Assembly (NCBI RefSeq): GCF_031157355.1
Contig: NZ_JAVIFT010000003.1
Coordinates: forward strand, 186,001 to 250,000
From: Hyphomicrobium sp. LHD-15
GTDB lineage: Bacteria; Pseudomonadota; Alphaproteobacteria; Rhizobiales; Hyphomicrobiaceae
Direction: 5' to 3'
Length of the DNA: 64,000 bases
Under the pieces are notes generated by a model. That model saw only the letters and a program-made list of their open reading frames with translations, was not told where the DNA came from and made no database searches. The position numbers and the translations under genes were made by a program. Positions within the stretch are counted from its first letter, which is position 1. Every line of letters begins with the position of its first letter. Of the stretch, positions 35,678 through 44,237 are shown in pieces.

Positions 35678-36517
35678 TTACTTCTTCTCGGCCGGCTTCT
35701 TTGCATCCTTGCCGGCAGCTGCAACGCCTTCGGCACCCGGCTGCGGCGGCAGGTTCTTCATCTGCTCGGCCTTGTACTTCTCGTAAGCTTCCTGCTGACG
35801 CTGACGGATCTGCGCCATCAGCTGGCCGCGGGCCTTCTTGTATTCGGCGTTGTCGACGGGCTTGCCGGCGAATGCCTCGGTGAAGCCGTCGAGCGGAACC
35901 GGGAAGCCGATCGGCTGGGCCTGCGCATTCATGGCGAGAACCATGATACCGCCGCCCGTCTTCATCTGATCGACGATGTCCTTGGTCGCCTCGACTTCAG
36001 CCGTGCAGCCCGACGGATGGCAGAGCGAGAACTTGAGATCGATCGGCTTCAGATCCTTGTCTTCGATCTTCTCGTTCTTGGCAGCCTTCTCCCACTGGTC
36101 CTTCGAGTAGACAGCGGCCTTGATGCCCGGCGGAATGGCCATTCCAAGCGGAACCATGATCATCAGGTGATCATGCTCGCTGCCCTCGACCTGACGGATC
36201 GCTGCCGAAACCAGCACCATGCCCGAGTTGCCATCGAGGCGCTCGTGGTGCGTCAGGCAGATATCCTTCTCTTCCTTGACCTCTTTGCCGTCCTTGTCCT
36301 TCTTCACGAGCGGCGACTTCTCGCAAAGCTTGACCCAGGCGCTCTGCTTGCCAGCCGGTGCACCGCCCTTGGCATCCTTAGCCGCGGGAGCGGCGTCTTT
36401 CTTGTCCTGTGCGTACGCCGGACCACCTGCAGCGATTCCAAAAATCAGGGCGAGTGTGGCGCCGCACGCCAAAACGCTGCGCCCCAAACCCGTTGCGATG
36501 CCATCTCTGTGTGACAT
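35678..36517 (-). CDS. IalB-family exported protein
   Basis: A 279-residue exported protein of the invasion-associated locus B family, common in Rhizobiales. The signal peptide spans about 1-36 (ending AYAQ). A low-complexity Ala/Lys/Asp region (36-55) precedes the core domain: WVKLCEK, DICLTHHERLDGNSGMVLVSAAIRQVEG, HLMIMVPLGMAIPPGIKAAVY, LCHPSGCTAEVEA and GGGIMVLAMNAQAQPIGFPVPLDGFTEAF. Four cysteines occur in positions suited to two disulphides. A Lys/Gln-rich helix and a second low-complexity tail end the protein. In Bartonella IalB affects erythrocyte invasion; in free-living relatives the role is unknown, probably in the cell envelope. Confidence 0.85.
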   Translation of the reverse strand: MSHRDGIATGLGRSVLACGATLALIFGIAAGGPAYAQDKKDAAPAAKDAKGGAPAGKQSAWVKLCEKSPLVKKDKDGKEVKEEKDICLTHHERLDGNSGMVLVSAAIRQVEGSEHDHLMIMVPLGMAIPPGIKAAVYSKDQWEKAAKNEKIEDKDLKPIDLKFSLCHPSGCTAEVEATKDIVDQMKTGGGIMVLAMNAQAQPIGFPVPLDGFTEAFAGKPVDNAEYKKARGQLMAQIRQRQQEAYEKYKAEQMKNLPPQPGAEGVAAAGKDAKKPAEKK

Positions 36518-36968
36518 AAGGAATTCGACCTTTCGTTTTCAGCCAGTTCACGAGCCGCCCAGCGTTCCCCAGCCGGCAACTCAGCCCCACTTCGCAGCGC
36601 TCAAATCGGCAATTCCTGGGCGCGCTCGTATTGACGCTCGCGGCGTCATCCGGCCCGGCAGTAAAGCCCGGAATACGGCAATCCCGTGGCCATAGAAACG
36701 AAGCGGGCATATTCAACAACCGTAGCAACAGAGCGTTGCAAACCCGCAACGCTCTGTCACCGACCGCTTGCCTTGGAGCAGCCTTTCCGCGCTGCTACGG
36801 ACGCTTGACGACGCCAGCAAATCCAACACCTTGCCAAGCGGCTCTACAGCGACGAGAACGCCGGGACACACGAGCTCGACACGTTAGAACCATGACAAAT
36901 CAGGTATCTATGCAGTGGTAGGGCTCGGCGCCGCGGCCCAAACGTCCGATCCGGTCGAGGAGACCTCC
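36518..36968. other. 451-bp intergenic region with a strong hairpin at 36728-36757
   Basis: No convincing coding sequence was found between the divergent IalB and binding-protein genes. ACAGAGCGTTGC (36728-36739) pairs perfectly with GCAACGCTCTGT (36746-36757) over an AAACCC loop, with no U-run on either side. A smaller stem AGCAGC / GCTGCT (36777-36782 and 36791-36796) follows. The region is long enough for promoters in both directions and a small RNA. Confidence 0.4.
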
Positions 36969-38768
36969 GTGCAAAGACTGACCTGCGCAAGTCTTTTGGC
37001 CTTCGCCGCGATCCTCGGAGCCTTGCTGGCAAGCCCCGACGCCCGGGCCGAGCCGGCACACGCGATTGCCATGCACGGTGACCCCGCGCTTGCCGAAGGG
37101 TTCACGGCCTTCCCTTACGTCGACCCCGATGCCCCCAAGGGCGGGCGTATCACGCTCGGCTCGTCCGGCTCCTTCGACAACCTCAATCCGATGATCGTCC
37201 GCGGTGAGCCCGTCCAGGGCATCCGCGAGTTTGTCATCGAAAGCCTGATGGCCCGCAGCCAGGACGAGCCGTTCACGCTTTACGGCCTGATTGCCCAATC
37301 GATCGACGTTCCGGACAGCCGCGACAGCGTCACCTTCCGGCTCGACCCGCGCGCGAAATTTTCCGACGGCACGCCGCTCACCGCCGCCGACGTGCTGTTC
37401 TCGTTCGAAGCTCTGCGCGACAAGGGCCGTCCCAACTACCGCACCTACTACGCCAAGGTCACCAAGGCAGAAGCTCTCTCGGACCACGAGGTGCGTTTCC
37501 AGTTCAAGGACGCCGAGGATCGCGAGCTGCCGCTGATCCTGGCGCTGATGCCGATCCTGCCGCGCCATGCCATGAGCCTCGAAAAGTTCGACGAGACCAC
37601 GCTCACCCCCCTGATCGGCTCGGGGCCTTACCGCATCAGCGCCGTCAATCCCGGCCGCTCGATCACCTATCAGCGCAACCCCGACTATTGGGGCCGCGAT
37701 CTGCCGGTCAACCGCGGACGCTTCAATTTCGATGAGATCCGTTTCGACTATTATCGCGAGGGATCGACCCTGTTCGAAGCCTTCAAGACCGGTGCCATCG
37801 ACCTCCGCAACGAAGACGATCCCGCGCTCTGGGCGAAAGGCTACGACTTTCCGGCGGCCAACGATGGGCGCATCGTGCGCGAGGAAATGCCGATCGGGCT
37901 CCCCGCCGGCATGACCGGCCTCGTCTTCAACACCCGCCGTGCCGTTTTCGCCGATCCGCGCGTCCGCGAGGCGCTGATCCTCCTGTTCAACTTCGAATGG
38001 GTCAACAAGAGCTTCTTCAACGGCCTCTACAAGCGCAGCGCCAGCTATTTCGAGCGCTCGATGCTGTCGTCGGCCGGCAAGCCCGCCGACGAGCGCGAAC
38101 ATACGCTGCTCGCACCGTTCCCCGATGCCGTGCGCCCCGACATCCTGGACGGCACCTATCGCGTCCCCGAAAGTGACGGGACCCCCCAGAACCGCACCAA
38201 CGCGCGCCGCGCCTATCAGATGCTCGAAGCCGCCGGCTATACCCTGCAAGGCGGACGCCTCGTCGACAAGAGCGGCAAGCCGCTCGCCTTCGAAATCCTG
38301 GCCGCGACCACCAGCCAGGAACGCCTGCTCGGTGCCTTTACCGCGGACCTGCAGAAGATCGGCATCGCCGCACGCATCCGCGTGGTCGACAGCGCCCAAT
38401 ACCAGGCCCGCCTCAAAGACTACGACTTCGACATGATCCAGTTCACCTGGCCATCGTCGCTGTCGCCGGGCAACGAGCAGCTGTTCCGCTGGTCGTCGAA
38501 GGTCGCCGCGTCGCCCGGCTCCTACAATTACGCCGGTGTGCAGAACCCGGCCGCAGACGCCATGATCGCCGCGATGCTGGCCGCCGAAGGCAACGAGGAT
38601 TTCGTCTCGGCCGTCCGCGCCCTCGACCGCGTGCTGCTATCGGGCCAGTATGTGATCCCGCTGTTTCACGCGCCTGCCCAGTGGATCGCTTCCTGGAAGC
38701 GCCTCGCCCATCCCGGCAAGATCCCGCTGTTCGGCTTCAATCTCGACACCTGGTGGGCCCGACCCTAA
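36969..38768 (+). CDS. Oligopeptide-type ABC transporter substrate-binding protein (YejA-like)
   Basis: A 599-residue periplasmic binding protein of solute-binding family 5. The signal peptide covers about 1-26 (LLAFAAILGALLASPDARA). Mature motifs are AIAMHGDPALAEGFTAFPYVDPDAPKG, the family-5 signature region ITLGSSGSFDNLNPMIVRG, TFRLDPRAKFSDGTPLTAADVLFSFEAL, LIGSGPYRI and the C-terminal QYVIPLFHAPAQWIASWKR. The YVDPDAPKGG motif and length above 590 are typical of YejA-like microcin C/peptide-binding proteins. The start is a GTG at 36969 preceded by GAGGAG; the ATG-like frame upstream to 36915 lacks a site and would break the signal peptide. No permease or ATPase genes follow, so those components lie elsewhere. 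Confidence 0.87.
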   Translation: MQRLTCASLLAFAAILGALLASPDARAEPAHAIAMHGDPALAEGFTAFPYVDPDAPKGGRITLGSSGSFDNLNPMIVRGEPVQGIREFVIESLMARSQDEPFTLYGLIAQSIDVPDSRDSVTFRLDPRAKFSDGTPLTAADVLFSFEALRDKGRPNYRTYYAKVTKAEALSDHEVRFQFKDAEDRELPLILALMPILPRHAMSLEKFDETTLTPLIGSGPYRISAVNPGRSITYQRNPDYWGRDLPVNRGRFNFDEIRFDYYREGSTLFEAFKTGAIDLRNEDDPALWAKGYDFPAANDGRIVREEMPIGLPAGMTGLVFNTRRAVFADPRVREALILLFNFEWVNKSFFNGLYKRSASYFERSMLSSAGKPADEREHTLLAPFPDAVRPDILDGTYRVPESDGTPQNRTNARRAYQMLEAAGYTLQGGRLVDKSGKPLAFEILAATTSQERLLGAFTADLQKIGIAARIRVVDSAQYQARLKDYDFDMIQFTWPSSLSPGNEQLFRWSSKVAASPGSYNYAGVQNPAADAMIAAMLAAEGNEDFVSAVRALDRVLLSGQYVIPLFHAPAQWIASWKRLAHPGKIPLFGFNLDTWWARP

Positions 38769-38803
38769 AAGCGGTGGAGCACGCCGCCACTCAGAACAAG
38801 AAC

Positions 38804-40339
38804 ATGCTGACGCCGCTCTTTACGCCCGCCGAAAATCCTCCCTTCAACATGGCCCGCTATTGCCTGGCGGGAGGCTCCTCCGCGACGCCGGACAAGCCTG
38901 CGCTGATCGTGATCGGCGAAGTCGGCGCGCCGCCGCTCGAGGTCTGGTCCTACGCCGATCTCGAGGACGCGGTGTTGCGCACGGCTGGCGCGCTGCGCAA
39001 AGCGGGCCTCGTCGAAGGCGACCGCGTGATGATCCGCCTCGACAACACCAGCGCCTACGCGATCCTTTTCTTCGGCGCCATCGCGGCGGGCCTCGTCGCG
39101 TTGCCGGCTTCGAGCCAGCTCACCGACCGCGAGGCTCTATTCCTGCTCGAAGACAGCGGCGCGGCAGCGATTGCGTGCGCAAGCGCACTACCGTTCACTG
39201 CCACCAACGGAGCGCCGCTCATCCTCTCGCCCGACGATGTGGCCCGCATGATGCGCGAAGGCCCGCGCATCGACTACGCCGCGACCCGCGCCGAAAGTCC
39301 CGCGTTTCTGATCTACACATCGGGAACCACCGCAAATCCGAAAGGCGTGCTGCACGCCCAGCGCGCAGCCCTCGGCCGCCGCCCGATGTATCAGGGCTGG
39401 TACGGCATCGGCGCCACGGATCGCGTGCTCCATGCCGGTGCCTTCAACTGGACCTTCACGCTCGGCGTCGGACTGACGGACCCCTGGGCCAACGGCGCAA
39501 CGGCGCTCATCTTCACCGGCGAAAAGGAACCGGCGCTCTGGCCGCGCCTGATCGACGCCACCGAAGCCACGCTGTTCGCAGGCGTGCCGGGCCTCTTCCG
39601 GCAGATCCTCAAATACGCCGACCTCGCCCCCGCCGCGATGCCGACGCTCCGTCACGCCCTTATGGCCGGCGAAGCACCCCCTCCCGGCCTGTTCGAGGAT
39701 TGGACGAGCCGCACCGGCAAGCCGCTCTATGAAGCCTTGGGCATGAGCGAGATCTCGACCTACATCTCGACCGGGCCGCACGTACCGAGAAAGCCCGGCA
39801 CAGTCGGCAAGGCGCAGGCTGGCCGACGCGTCGCCATCCTGCCGGCCGACGGAGGCGACACGCCCCTGCCGCCGAATACCGAAGGCCTCATCGCCGTTCA
39901 CCGCTCCGATCCGGGTTTGATGCTCGGTTATTGGAACCGCCCGGACGAGCAGATCGACGTGTGCCGCGGCGAGTGGTTCACCGGCGGGGATTTGGGGCTC
40001 ATGGATGAAGCGGGCTACATCGCGCACCTGGGGCGAAACAACGACGTCATGAAAGCCCTCGGCTATCGCGTCTCGCCGATGGAAGTGGAATCCGTGCTCG
40101 CGACCCATCCGGATGTTGCGGAAGTCGCCTGCGCCGAGGTCGCCGTGCGCGCCGATGTGCATGTGGTCGGCGCGTTCGTCGTGCTCAAACCGGGTGCGAA
40201 ACCGGACAGCGCCGATCTGCTCGCCTTCGCGGCCGAGCGCCTCGCCGCCTACAAATGCCCGCGTGAGATCCGCTTCCTCGACGCCCTCCCCCGCACCCCG
40301 AACGGCAAGGTCAAGCGTTCTGCCCTCGCCAGCTCGTGA
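38804..40339 (+). CDS. AMP-dependent acyl-CoA synthetase/ligase
   Basis: A 511-residue member of the ANL adenylating superfamily. It activates a carboxylic acid with ATP and transfers it to CoA; the acid is unknown but the size and motifs fit benzoate/short-chain acyl-CoA ligases. Seen: the P-loop-like FLIYTSGTTANPKGVLHAQ (A3), the hinge and A7 motif GEWFTGGDLGLMDE, GRNNDVMKALGYRVSP (A8) and the catalytic lysine motif PRTPNGKVKRSAL (A10). The ATG at 38804 is chosen because family similarity begins there; a GTG at 38774 is possible and neither has a good ribosome site. It starts 35 bp after the binding protein gene, so co-transcription is likely; the two might handle uptake and activation of one class of compound. 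Confidence 0.83.
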   Translation: MLTPLFTPAENPPFNMARYCLAGGSSATPDKPALIVIGEVGAPPLEVWSYADLEDAVLRTAGALRKAGLVEGDRVMIRLDNTSAYAILFFGAIAAGLVALPASSQLTDREALFLLEDSGAAAIACASALPFTATNGAPLILSPDDVARMMREGPRIDYAATRAESPAFLIYTSGTTANPKGVLHAQRAALGRRPMYQGWYGIGATDRVLHAGAFNWTFTLGVGLTDPWANGATALIFTGEKEPALWPRLIDATEATLFAGVPGLFRQILKYADLAPAAMPTLRHALMAGEAPPPGLFEDWTSRTGKPLYEALGMSEISTYISTGPHVPRKPGTVGKAQAGRRVAILPADGGDTPLPPNTEGLIAVHRSDPGLMLGYWNRPDEQIDVCRGEWFTGGDLGLMDEAGYIAHLGRNNDVMKALGYRVSPMEVESVLATHPDVAEVACAEVAVRADVHVVGAFVVLKPGAKPDSADLLAFAAERLAAYKCPREIRFLDALPRTPNGKVKRSALASS

Positions 40340-40392
40340 CACTTCGCAGCCGCCGAGACGCGGTATCCCGGCGGCACATCCACGGCGTCAAA

Positions 40393-41175
40393 CTAGAAAT
40401 CAAACCCGATGCCGGCGGTTGCCAAGTGGTGAGACGTACCATCGAAGCGGACCGTCCACGCGCTGGTCTGAACATGGCTGGCATCCACGGTGGGACCGAA
40501 CGTCTGATCGACGGAGCCGACATACAGATAGCGATACTCGCCGAACACGTAGGCGTTGCGGCCAAGAGCGATGCGAACACCGGCTTTGACTTGTGCCGCG
40601 AAGGTCCACGCCTCTGAATCAGTACTGGAATTAAAGTGATTCAGGTTGCCCTCCGAAGGATCGGTCTGGAGCGATTTCGCGCCCTCGATCGAGACGCGCG
40701 CGCCGCCGATGCCGCCACCGATATAGGGCGTCACACCCGGATAGGACGTCGGAAAACTGAAAACCATATTCGCCAGAAAAACGGCGCTATTCATTGGGTA
40801 GGTCGTGTCGAACGTATGCTCGGGCAGCCGGTTCGTCGGGTTTTGCAGCGTCGCGCGCCGGGTCCCGGTATCGAGATAAAAACCTTCGATCTCGAAAGCG
40901 GGCAGCACGACCGAGGGATACGCCAATTCATAACCGACCTGCCCACCGACAAACCCGCCGCCACCGCTGTCGGTTCGCCCCGTTGCATTGACGGCTAACG
41001 GACCTCCCTCGGCCTCAGTAAAAAATGCGGTGCCGAGCTGGCTGACATCAGTAGCGCTGCTGAAGCTCGCCCCGCCGAAAACGCCGGCGTAGATACCGCG
41101 TGCCGGGCTGTCGGCAGCGATAGCCGGAGCCGCCAAAAGATTCGCAATAATCGCCAGCGTCAGTTTGAATCGCAT
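40393..41175 (-). CDS. Outer-membrane beta-barrel protein
   Basis: A 260-residue porin-like protein. Signal peptide about 1-21 (LTLAIIANLLAAPAIAADS). The mature part alternates aromatic and glycine residues in amphipathic strands, with GIYAGVFGGASFSSA at the first strand, GGFVGGQVGYELAY, PYIGGGIGGARVSIEG, VKAGVRIALGRNAYVFGEYRYLYVG and a final strand ATAGIGFDF that ends in Phe, the usual outer-membrane assembly signal. It resembles the eight-stranded Omp25/Opa-type barrels of alphaproteobacteria. The start has GGGGGAG upstream. Function beyond surface structure cannot be told. Confidence 0.85.
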   Translation of the reverse strand: MRFKLTLAIIANLLAAPAIAADSPARGIYAGVFGGASFSSATDVSQLGTAFFTEAEGGPLAVNATGRTDSGGGGFVGGQVGYELAYPSVVLPAFEIEGFYLDTGTRRATLQNPTNRLPEHTFDTTYPMNSAVFLANMVFSFPTSYPGVTPYIGGGIGGARVSIEGAKSLQTDPSEGNLNHFNSSTDSEAWTFAAQVKAGVRIALGRNAYVFGEYRYLYVGSVDQTFGPTVDASHVQTSAWTVRFDGTSHHLATAGIGFDF

Positions 41176-41424
41176 GACAGCTCCCCCTCTGATGACAGGT
41201 AGAATCACCTGTTGAATGCGATTCAAATTATTTGAGCTTAGCTATAAGTACACAGAGGATTGTTCCGGAGGACGTCAATCGTGTGCGCATATCGGTGCGC
41301 ATCGCCTCCGCTCTGCGGCCGAGCGGCTATGATGTCCATGACGTGGAGCGAGTGATCGATTCTTTCCGCCGGTAGAACCCGTGCGCGTGCAGCCTCACAT
41401 GGCTGATCCGCCGAAAGACCGCGG

Positions 41425-41871
41425 CTACGATCTTGTGAAAGTCCACACCCAAATAGGCCCGTCTTCAGGATGGTCGATGGACGCCGTCCGCGTGAAGCCG
41501 CTTTTGCGAAGAACCTGACAAGAAGGCCCTTCCTCCGGCAACGTGTGGGCGGTGATCACGAGCCCTGATTTCGCGTCCTGAGCGATGCGCACGAGCGCCT
41601 GCGCCGCTTGTTGCGCGAAGCCTTTTCCCTCGTGTTCTGGAAACGTGTAGTAGGCGACCTCCACCACGTCGCCTGTCGGCGGCATCGTGAAACCGCAGGT
41701 TCCAACATTGATGCCAGCATCGAATGTCATATAGCAAAGCCACGGCGCGAAGTTGCCGCGCGCTTTGTAGTTGTCGAGCGTCGCTAAGATGACTGGCGCA
41801 GCGTGTTGGCTGAGTTCAACCGAGGTGTCGACGCTCCCGTCGGGCGCGATGGCGACAAGCGTGATGCCCAT
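41425..41871 (-). CDS. Small GNAT acetyltransferase
   Basis: A 148-residue acetyltransferase of the GNAT fold. Seen: GTCGFTMPPTGDVVEVAYYTFPEHEGKGFAQQAAQALVRIA, in which the E-x-K-G-F-A-Q-Q-A loop binds the acetyl-CoA pyrophosphate, and a final strand with CQVLRKSGFTRT. It is compact, with no extra domain. The 249 bp upstream of it on the plus-coordinate left side, back to the barrel gene, contain no gene. The substrate is unknown. It stands alone on the minus strand. Confidence 0.75.
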   Translation of the reverse strand: MGITLVAIAPDGSVDTSVELSQHAAPVILATLDNYKARGNFAPWLCYMTFDAGINVGTCGFTMPPTGDVVEVAYYTFPEHEGKGFAQQAAQALVRIAQDAKSGLVITAHTLPEEGPSCQVLRKSGFTRTASIDHPEDGPIWVWTFTRS

Positions 41872-41953
41872 TGTAACTCCTCATGCCGATACTGAGCGGA
41901 CGTTTACGCGCCGCACATCGTGAAACCGTTTCACGAAGGGCTGAGATCCGCAT

Positions 41954-42856
41954 TCAATTGACCAGCTCTGTGACGACGTTCGCCGCAGTCAGCTCCTTGG
42001 GGCTAGGATACCAGGCGCTTTCGACTGGCGTAGCGAGCATGCGCTCAATAAATGGGTCGGGCACATTCGCCGCCCGATAGACCGACAGCACTTTTTCAGT
42101 GCCTGCTGAAATCGAATTGCCCGCTTCGCCACCGACGGCGTGAAACCCCAACTTCGCGCCCTTCTGCAGATACCTGTTGTTGCCTGCAAGGAACGGGATG
42201 ATACACGCGCTCGCACATAGCTCCGTCGTATAGGTATCGAGCCCGCGCGACTTGATGATATCGTAGAGACGCGTCCCGACGCCGACATGCCCGCCCGGAC
42301 TGTTCAAGATGAACATTTGAATACCAGGATTGGCAGAGAGTTCACGCGACACGGCATCGAGCATGCCCCAAGCCAGATGTCCCGAGATGACAAGGTTCTC
42401 ATCCTCGATCGTGACGGAATAACCGTTCTGGCCGATCCAGTCCTGATCCGTCGCCTGCAGATAAAGCGACGACATGCCCCGAGGGATCCCGCTCAGCATC
42501 AACAGACCGCCGATACAAACGACGATTGCCACCGACCGCGCGATCCAGCGGCTGATCCACCAGCGCTCCGGCGTCTTCGTGCGCGCACTCGCCCGCCATG
42601 TGCCGACAAGCTGCCAGATCGCAACGCCTCCGATCAGCACGGCTGCGATCACACCCTGGATCATGCGAGACACGGGCGTATCCTGCAGCGACCATTGCGT
42701 CAGCCACAGCATGGCAACGACATAGACCGATATCGTCAGCGCCAGCGTCCATCCGATCAGCCCCAGCCAGAATGGGGCTTCACCCTTCCAATGCCATGCG
42801 ATGAAGGCCGGAGTGATACGCCATCGCGACCGCTCAGCGCTTGAGCTCTCCGGCAT
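41954..42856 (-). CDS. Membrane-anchored ClpP-like serine protease-fold protein
   Basis: A 300-residue protein. Three hydrophobic helices lie at about 30-55, 65-90 and 105-130. The C-terminal half (about 140-300) has a ClpP/crotonase-like fold signature: ISGHLAWGMLDAVSRELS, FILNSPGGHVGVGTRLYDII (oxyanion-type SPGG) and LCASACIIPFLAGNNRYL, where the Ser between Ala and Ala is in the position of the nucleophile, then LGFHAVGG with a His in place of the catalytic His. This resembles SppA/SDH-type membrane proteases. The start at 42856 follows GGGGA and overlaps the end of the upstream exported protein gene by 23 bp, so the two are coupled. Its target is unknown. Confidence 0.72.
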   Translation of the reverse strand: MPESSSAERSRWRITPAFIAWHWKGEAPFWLGLIGWTLALTISVYVVAMLWLTQWSLQDTPVSRMIQGVIAAVLIGGVAIWQLVGTWRASARTKTPERWWISRWIARSVAIVVCIGGLLMLSGIPRGMSSLYLQATDQDWIGQNGYSVTIEDENLVISGHLAWGMLDAVSRELSANPGIQMFILNSPGGHVGVGTRLYDIIKSRGLDTYTTELCASACIIPFLAGNNRYLQKGAKLGFHAVGGEAGNSISAGTEKVLSVYRAANVPDPFIERMLATPVESAWYPSPKELTAANVVTELVN

Positions 42857-43286
42857 CGTCGAGTTCCCCATAAGGCTTGGCATCAGTCACGATAATATCT
42901 GCGGTATCGCGCGCGTCGCGAAAGCCGACGATCTTGCCTTTGAACCCAATCGGCATACCCAACTGCTCGTCCATCTTCGCGAGATCGACGGATTTCGCGA
43001 AATCGATTTGGATGTCGAGCTGGTTTTTCCAGGTTACGTCGCCAATCGTCACGCAAACGGGCTCGCTCGGCACGATGTGCCAATTGGTGATCAATTGACT
43101 GTTTTCCGGATGCCGAATGGTGACTTTGCGCAGCGTGCCGGCGACAGCATCATTGGGCGACAAGCATTTGGCAGTCGCTCCTCCGGGCAAGGCGAGAAGC
43201 GCGATGCCAGCGATTGCCATGCAGATACCCAACCGCAGAGATGAAGCTAGTCCAATTGAACCTCTCCGCAAGCGCTCCTCCCGCAA
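42834..43286 (-). CDS. Small exported protein of unknown function
   Basis: A 150-residue protein with a signal peptide (about 16-40, ICMAIAGIALLALPGGATA). A shorter form starting at 43220 is possible. The mature part of about 110 residues contains KCLSPNDAVAGTLRKVTIRHPENSQLITNWHIVPSEPVCV-like strands and two cysteines likely to be disulphide-bonded, and looks beta-rich. I do not recognise the family with confidence. It overlaps the downstream ClpP-like membrane protein gene by 23 bp, which suggests a joint function in the envelope. Confidence 0.65.
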   Translation of the reverse strand: MREERLRRGSIGLASSLRLGICMAIAGIALLALPGGATAKCLSPNDAVAGTLRKVTIRHPENSQLITNWHIVPSEPVCVTIGDVTWKNQLDIQIDFAKSVDLAKMDEQLGMPIGFKGKIVGFRDARDTADIIVTDAKPYGELDDAGELKR

Positions 43287-43472
43287 AGCTCATCAAACGG
43301 CTGAAGACTAGACCAACCCGAGCGGCCCGCAATCCAAAACAACGCCAAGGCTCATCTGCCACCCGGTTAGTCTTAAGCAAAAGCCGGTTCGGATAATCGC
43401 AACGCACAATTGCCGCCATGCCGATGGCCCACTAGGGTTACCGTCGCTAGATGGCGACCCGAGGAGGCAAGA

Positions 43473-44021
43473 GTGCAGAAATTTCTTTCGATCGCGACGG
43501 CCATTGTCACGCTGCTGATCGCTGGAGCACCGAGCGCCTCCGCCGAGCCGGAAACACCGATCCTGACGATCGCGGGCGAAATTTCGCATCCAAATCGCGG
43601 CGCACTCGACCCGTTCCGCGACGCATTCCTAAGTCACAAGGACAAGACCTTTACGAAGGCCTTTGTCTTCACGCGCTCCTCACTCGCGTCTCTGCCGCAA
43701 ACCAAGATTTCAACCAACGTCGAAGGCTGGCCGGGAAAGATCGAACTCGAAGGACCGCGGTTGCTCGATGCGTTGGCCGCGGCCGGCGTCGCAGCGGATG
43801 CCACCATCGTCGCGACCGCGCTCGACGGTTACAACATCGAGCTGACGCCCGAGGCGAGAACCGCACACGATTGGATCTTGGCCATCGGCGCCGACGGCGC
43901 GCCCTTGTCGATCGGCGGCCGCGGCCCGGCCTGGCTGATCCACGGCACCGACGGCAAGGCAGTCTCGCAGGAGGTGGAAGCGACCTGGGTCTGGGCGCTG
44001 TATCTTCTGGAAGTCAAATAG
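43473..44021 (+). CDS. Exported molybdopterin-oxidoreductase-fold protein lacking cofactor ligand
   Basis: A 182-residue protein with a signal peptide (about 1-24, ending ASA). The mature part follows the fold of the sulfite-oxidase-type molybdopterin-binding domain: ILTIAGEI at the first strand, FTRSSLASLPQTKIST, ELEGPRLLDALAAAGV, VATALDGYNIEL and a terminal GRGPAWLIHG. There is no cysteine anywhere, so it cannot supply the Mo ligand, and the domain is much smaller than YedY. It therefore looks like a cofactor-less relative, perhaps a binding or structural protein. The start is a GTG at 43473 with GAGGAGG 5 bp upstream; no better ATG exists. Confidence 0.65.
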   Translation: MQKFLSIATAIVTLLIAGAPSASAEPETPILTIAGEISHPNRGALDPFRDAFLSHKDKTFTKAFVFTRSSLASLPQTKISTNVEGWPGKIELEGPRLLDALAAAGVAADATIVATALDGYNIELTPEARTAHDWILAIGADGAPLSIGGRGPAWLIHGTDGKAVSQEVEATWVWALYLLEVK

Positions 44022-44237
44022 CTTTACGCGAGAGCGAACGTCGTTGCGGGGCGTAACGAACCACACCCAACACGCCTCAGACGAGTGGGTCGAACATGAT
44101 CTCCCGAACCTCAGAGTCCGTCTTCTCTCTAGAGGTTACGGACACACGACCGTGGTTGCCGACACTTTCCGCTCTAGGAAAGGAGTAGACCGGGCGGCAA
44201 GCGAGCGTCTGCAACACTGCATGTCTACTAATGGCCC

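Noticed and set aside
36631-36921. 96-codon frame in the gap before the oligopeptide-binding gene
   Set aside because: It has no ribosome site, no recognisable pattern and an amino-acid content like noncoding DNA.
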